Below, piece by piece: positions 61,377 through 64,000 of a stretch of 64,000 nucleotides of DNA. Position numbers and translations under genes: made by a program. This DNA is from Neurospora crassa OR74A (lineage: Eukaryota > Ascomycota > Sordariomycetes > Sordariales > Sordariaceae): assembly GCF_000182925.2 (NCBI RefSeq), contig NC_026502.1, positions 3,100,001 through 3,164,000 of the forward strand, given 5' to 3'. The notes under the pieces are model-generated. The model saw only the letters and a list, made by a program, of their open reading frames with translations. It did no database searches and was not told where the DNA came from. The number at the start of each line of letters is the position of its first letter. Position 1 is the stretch's first letter.

Positions 61377-62739
61377 ATGTCTTCACGTCCGCGCCGCTCA
61401 GCGGCCCAGCGCGCCAACGCTTTGATTACTGATCTGATCCATTCCGACAGAGTAACCCCCGAGCGCACCATGTCATCATCCCGATCAACCACTGCGCGCC
61501 GCCCACCCTCGTCTCCAGCTAGTAGCCGGAGTGACGCCAACGGCCATAACATGTTGACTGTCAAGGTACCCTCCAACAAGCTACGAGAGGCCACGAGCGG
61601 CAACTCCAGCTCCGGCATTGCGGCTAGTAGGCGTAACAGGCCAGGAGCCAAGAAGAGCTACGTTGTTGAGAGCAGCGAGGACGAGGACGAGGAGATGGAG
61701 GAGGAAGAGGAGGAGGACGACGAGGAAGTAGAAGAGGCGGACGAGATTGAAGTTAGTAACAACGCGCCCGTGTTGGACGACGACGAGGAGGAGGAGGAGG
61801 AAGAGGAGGAGGAGGAGGAGGAAGATGATGGTGAAGACGAAGATGTGGACGTTGATGAAGATGGCGATGTCGACATGGACGACACACCTACTCGACCCAC
61901 CATCATGGTTTCCAAGGTTCAAGCAACAGCATCGCCCAACAAAGCGAAAGTAACAGCAAAGGTACCTTCTAGCTCCCCGACGACGATCAAGGCTGCTCCC
62001 AAGACAAATTACTACGATGACGATGACGACGACGAACTCAGCGAGCTCGAGAGCGAGCCCGAGGATCCAGAACTGGAGGACATGGCTGCGGCAGAGGACG
62101 GTGCGGAGGAAGCCGAGGAGGAAGAGGACGAAGACATGGATGCCGATGGCGACGAAATTGAGGTTGCCGAGGATGACGCTGAAGCAGAGGAAGTCGAGCT
62201 GGATAGCGATGAGGAGGGCGGCAGTCGCGGCGGCACGCCGGATATATCCAAGATGACGGCTCGTCAGCGAGCCAAGGTTGGCGTTGCGTCTCACGAGTAC
62301 ATGAAGCTCTCGGACGAAGTTCAAGCCAAGAAGGTTTTTACAGCTGAGGAGCTATCAATGAGAAGGGCCGAGATGGCCCGCCGTAGGAGGAACCTCAGCG
62401 AGAAGCGTAATGAGGAGGTGAAGGTACGCAACTTCTTGTTTTTCCCCTCAGATGTGAACTGCACAGCTACTTACCACTCACCGCGCGAAACAGATGGAAA
62501 CGATCAACAAGCTTCTGAAGAAACAGGCGCCCAAGACCAACCGTAAAGCCGCCCTTCTAAACGGCGACGAGACTCCGGCAGGCGATGCCGAGCCGCCCAA
62601 GGCCGACCCCACCTTTGTCCGCTGGATCAACAACAAGTCCGGAAGTAGGATTGCCGTGCCTGAAGACATGCTGGCTGGTCCTGTCGGTCAGGTGTTTACT
62701 GGGGGAGTGAAGAGGAAGATGGTCGAGGAGGTTATCTGA
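61377..62739 (+). CDS. ies2: INO80 complex subunit IES2 (PAPA-1 domain)
   Basis: Exons 61377-62423 and 62494-62739 give 430 residues; the 70-nt intron has a GTACGC donor and ends AACAG. The PAPA-1-like region from residue about 293 (MTARQRAKVGVASHEYMKLS, VFTAEELSMRRAEMARRRRN, METINKLLKKQAPKTNRKA) and the end FVRWINNKSGSRIAVPEDML match Ies2/INO80B. Ies2 stimulates nucleosome sliding by the INO80 remodeller. Residues about 100-285 are extremely acidic (E/D runs encoded by GAG/GAC tracts at about 61680-61850 and 62000-62215), longer than in yeast. The N-terminus is basic and Ser/Arg-rich. Nuclear location is inferred from the family. Confidence 0.93.
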
Positions 62740-64000
62740 AATTATGTCTGGTGTTGTTAGAGTATAGTTTTGGGATTGTATCCGTATGATCAGAGGCGTA
62801 ATCAGGCGCTCGGTTGTATTCATCGGGAAAATGGCAGGGAGAATGCTCACATTGGAAGTCGGCAAGAAAAAAGACATTAGGATACATACCTCTCGGTCAA
62901 GGACCGCAGTTTTAGGTTGCAGAATCAACTATGGCATTTCTCTCATCGGTCGCTGCTTCCGGCTTGACTTGTCTACGCAGACTTGTAAGAGTAATCTACT
63001 CGTCAAGACCAGAAGCGCCCGTTACTGGCCCTAGGCTACCCTCTTGGACATTGAAGTCTGACTGGTATTGATTCCCTAGCCTCGCAGAACCCGGAAGGCT
63101 TTATCACTCCGAGTTACCACGAAAACGTTGACCCAAACCACCAAACAACCGTCGCTGTCCTCACCATTCAATACCGGACCGCTCAGCAACATTACTGCTC
63201 ATTCTTCCCATTCATTTGCGCACACTAGAATAAGATCGTATTACCGAATCCTTTGGTTTCAAGTACCGCTCACTTCAACACCTTTCTCAAGCAACAGGCA
63301 ATGACCTCTTGGAGCCGAGACTACAGCACTTTCAAGTCGAGGCATGAGGTCAAGATGGTGATCCAACACTTGGGATACCGTCAAACTATCTACGGGCCCA
63401 GACTTCTTAATGTCTGCCCCGCCCTACCTGTATTTTTCTCGGACCATCGCGCCCTTTTTGGGCAGTCTCAAGCTGGGAATCGCCTCATCGAACCCGCTGA
63501 CTGTTTGGCTGCAATCAGCGGTCATGGCTGGAGTGTGGCTGGAGTGTGGCTTGTGTCTCAACAACGACTCGACCTACCGACGACAATCGAACTGGCTGCC
63601 TGCCGAGTCCGGCACACTGCCTAGTCCATACAAGAAATTTGATCACTCAGGCACAAACAATATGCAACAAGAACACTCGACTTTCACTCTTCCATTTAAA
63701 ATCCCCCGACTCTTTCTTGACCTTCATCTGATACTTGCGAACATCCAATACAGCATCAATAACTTTCTCTCCATCCCTTCCTGAGTTGAGCTGGCTATTT
63801 GGCTAGCCCTTTGTCCTAACCCTCCATCGCGCTATTTTGCTTAATATTGTGTACACCCTGCTGGCATAAGTCGACAACACTGCAGTACAATACCATATCG
63901 CCATGCCTCACCTCGCATCGCCTCACCTCTGCCTTTTGCCAACAGCACATCAAATAACTGCAATATGACTAACCTCTCTTTCTCCGGAATCATGCCCGTC
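62740..64000. other. Region downstream of ies2 to the window end
   Basis: About 1.26 kb. The first part is the ies2 3' end. The last 600 bases contain C/A-rich leader-like sequence that may precede a plus-strand gene beyond the window. A 123-residue frame at 63253-63624 is not recognisable. Confidence 0.4.

Overview
This window is nuclear DNA of a filamentous ascomycete, most likely Neurospora or a close Sordariaceae relative. The evidence is short (about 60-120 nt) introns with GTRNGT donors and CTRAC branch points, and large mixed-composition intergenic spaces. Fungus-specific families are present (HbrB, Gag1-like clamp protein, PtaB, a Pex14/17-type peroxin). The gene order running from a DMM-1-like JmjC protein to ATG8 matches what I remember of N. 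crassa. I see no bacterial, viral, CRISPR or rRNA content and no convincing tRNA.

Layout, left to right. 1-10.9 kb: a partial JmjC chromatin protein (-), COQ2 (+), ribosomal protein S23 (-), an unrecognised protein (+), adenylate kinase (+). 12.3-25.5 kb: a Hook dynein adaptor (-), a small I9-type proteinase inhibitor (-), proteasome subunit RPN8 (+), a SWS1-like SWIM protein (-), coproporphyrinogen oxidase (-), ATG8 (+). 25.5-36.4 kb: two large gene-poor stretches around a Q-rich LIM-binding (PtaB/LDB) regulator (-). 36.4-50.9 kb: TORC2 subunit HbrB (-), KEOPS subunit Gon7 (+), an SPX-SLC13 phosphate transporter (-), HOPS subunit VPS39 (+). 52-64 kb: a Gag1-like clamp protein (-), a PEX33-type peroxin (-), a small inverted-repeat transposon, and INO80 subunit IES2 (+). 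Many neighbours are convergent or divergent, so most intergenic regions are either shared promoters or back-to-back 3' ends.

The genes are housekeeping or regulatory and do not form a metabolic cluster or a recognisable new system. Several serve linked cell functions: chromatin (DMM-1, IES2), membrane traffic and autophagy (HOOK, ATG8, VPS39), nutrient signalling (HbrB, SPX transporter), and mitochondria (COQ2, HEM13). I rebuilt exon structures by hand from splice signals and phase; all spliced models given here stay in frame to a stop.

The best unusual signals are a 491-bp element with 63-bp terminal inverted repeats and a 9-bp target duplication (59.2-59.7 kb), an apparent GC-AG intron in the PEX33 gene, two stop-free in-frame introns plus an optional C-terminal extension in HOOK, and a fainter possible decayed inverted-repeat element near 46.5 kb.
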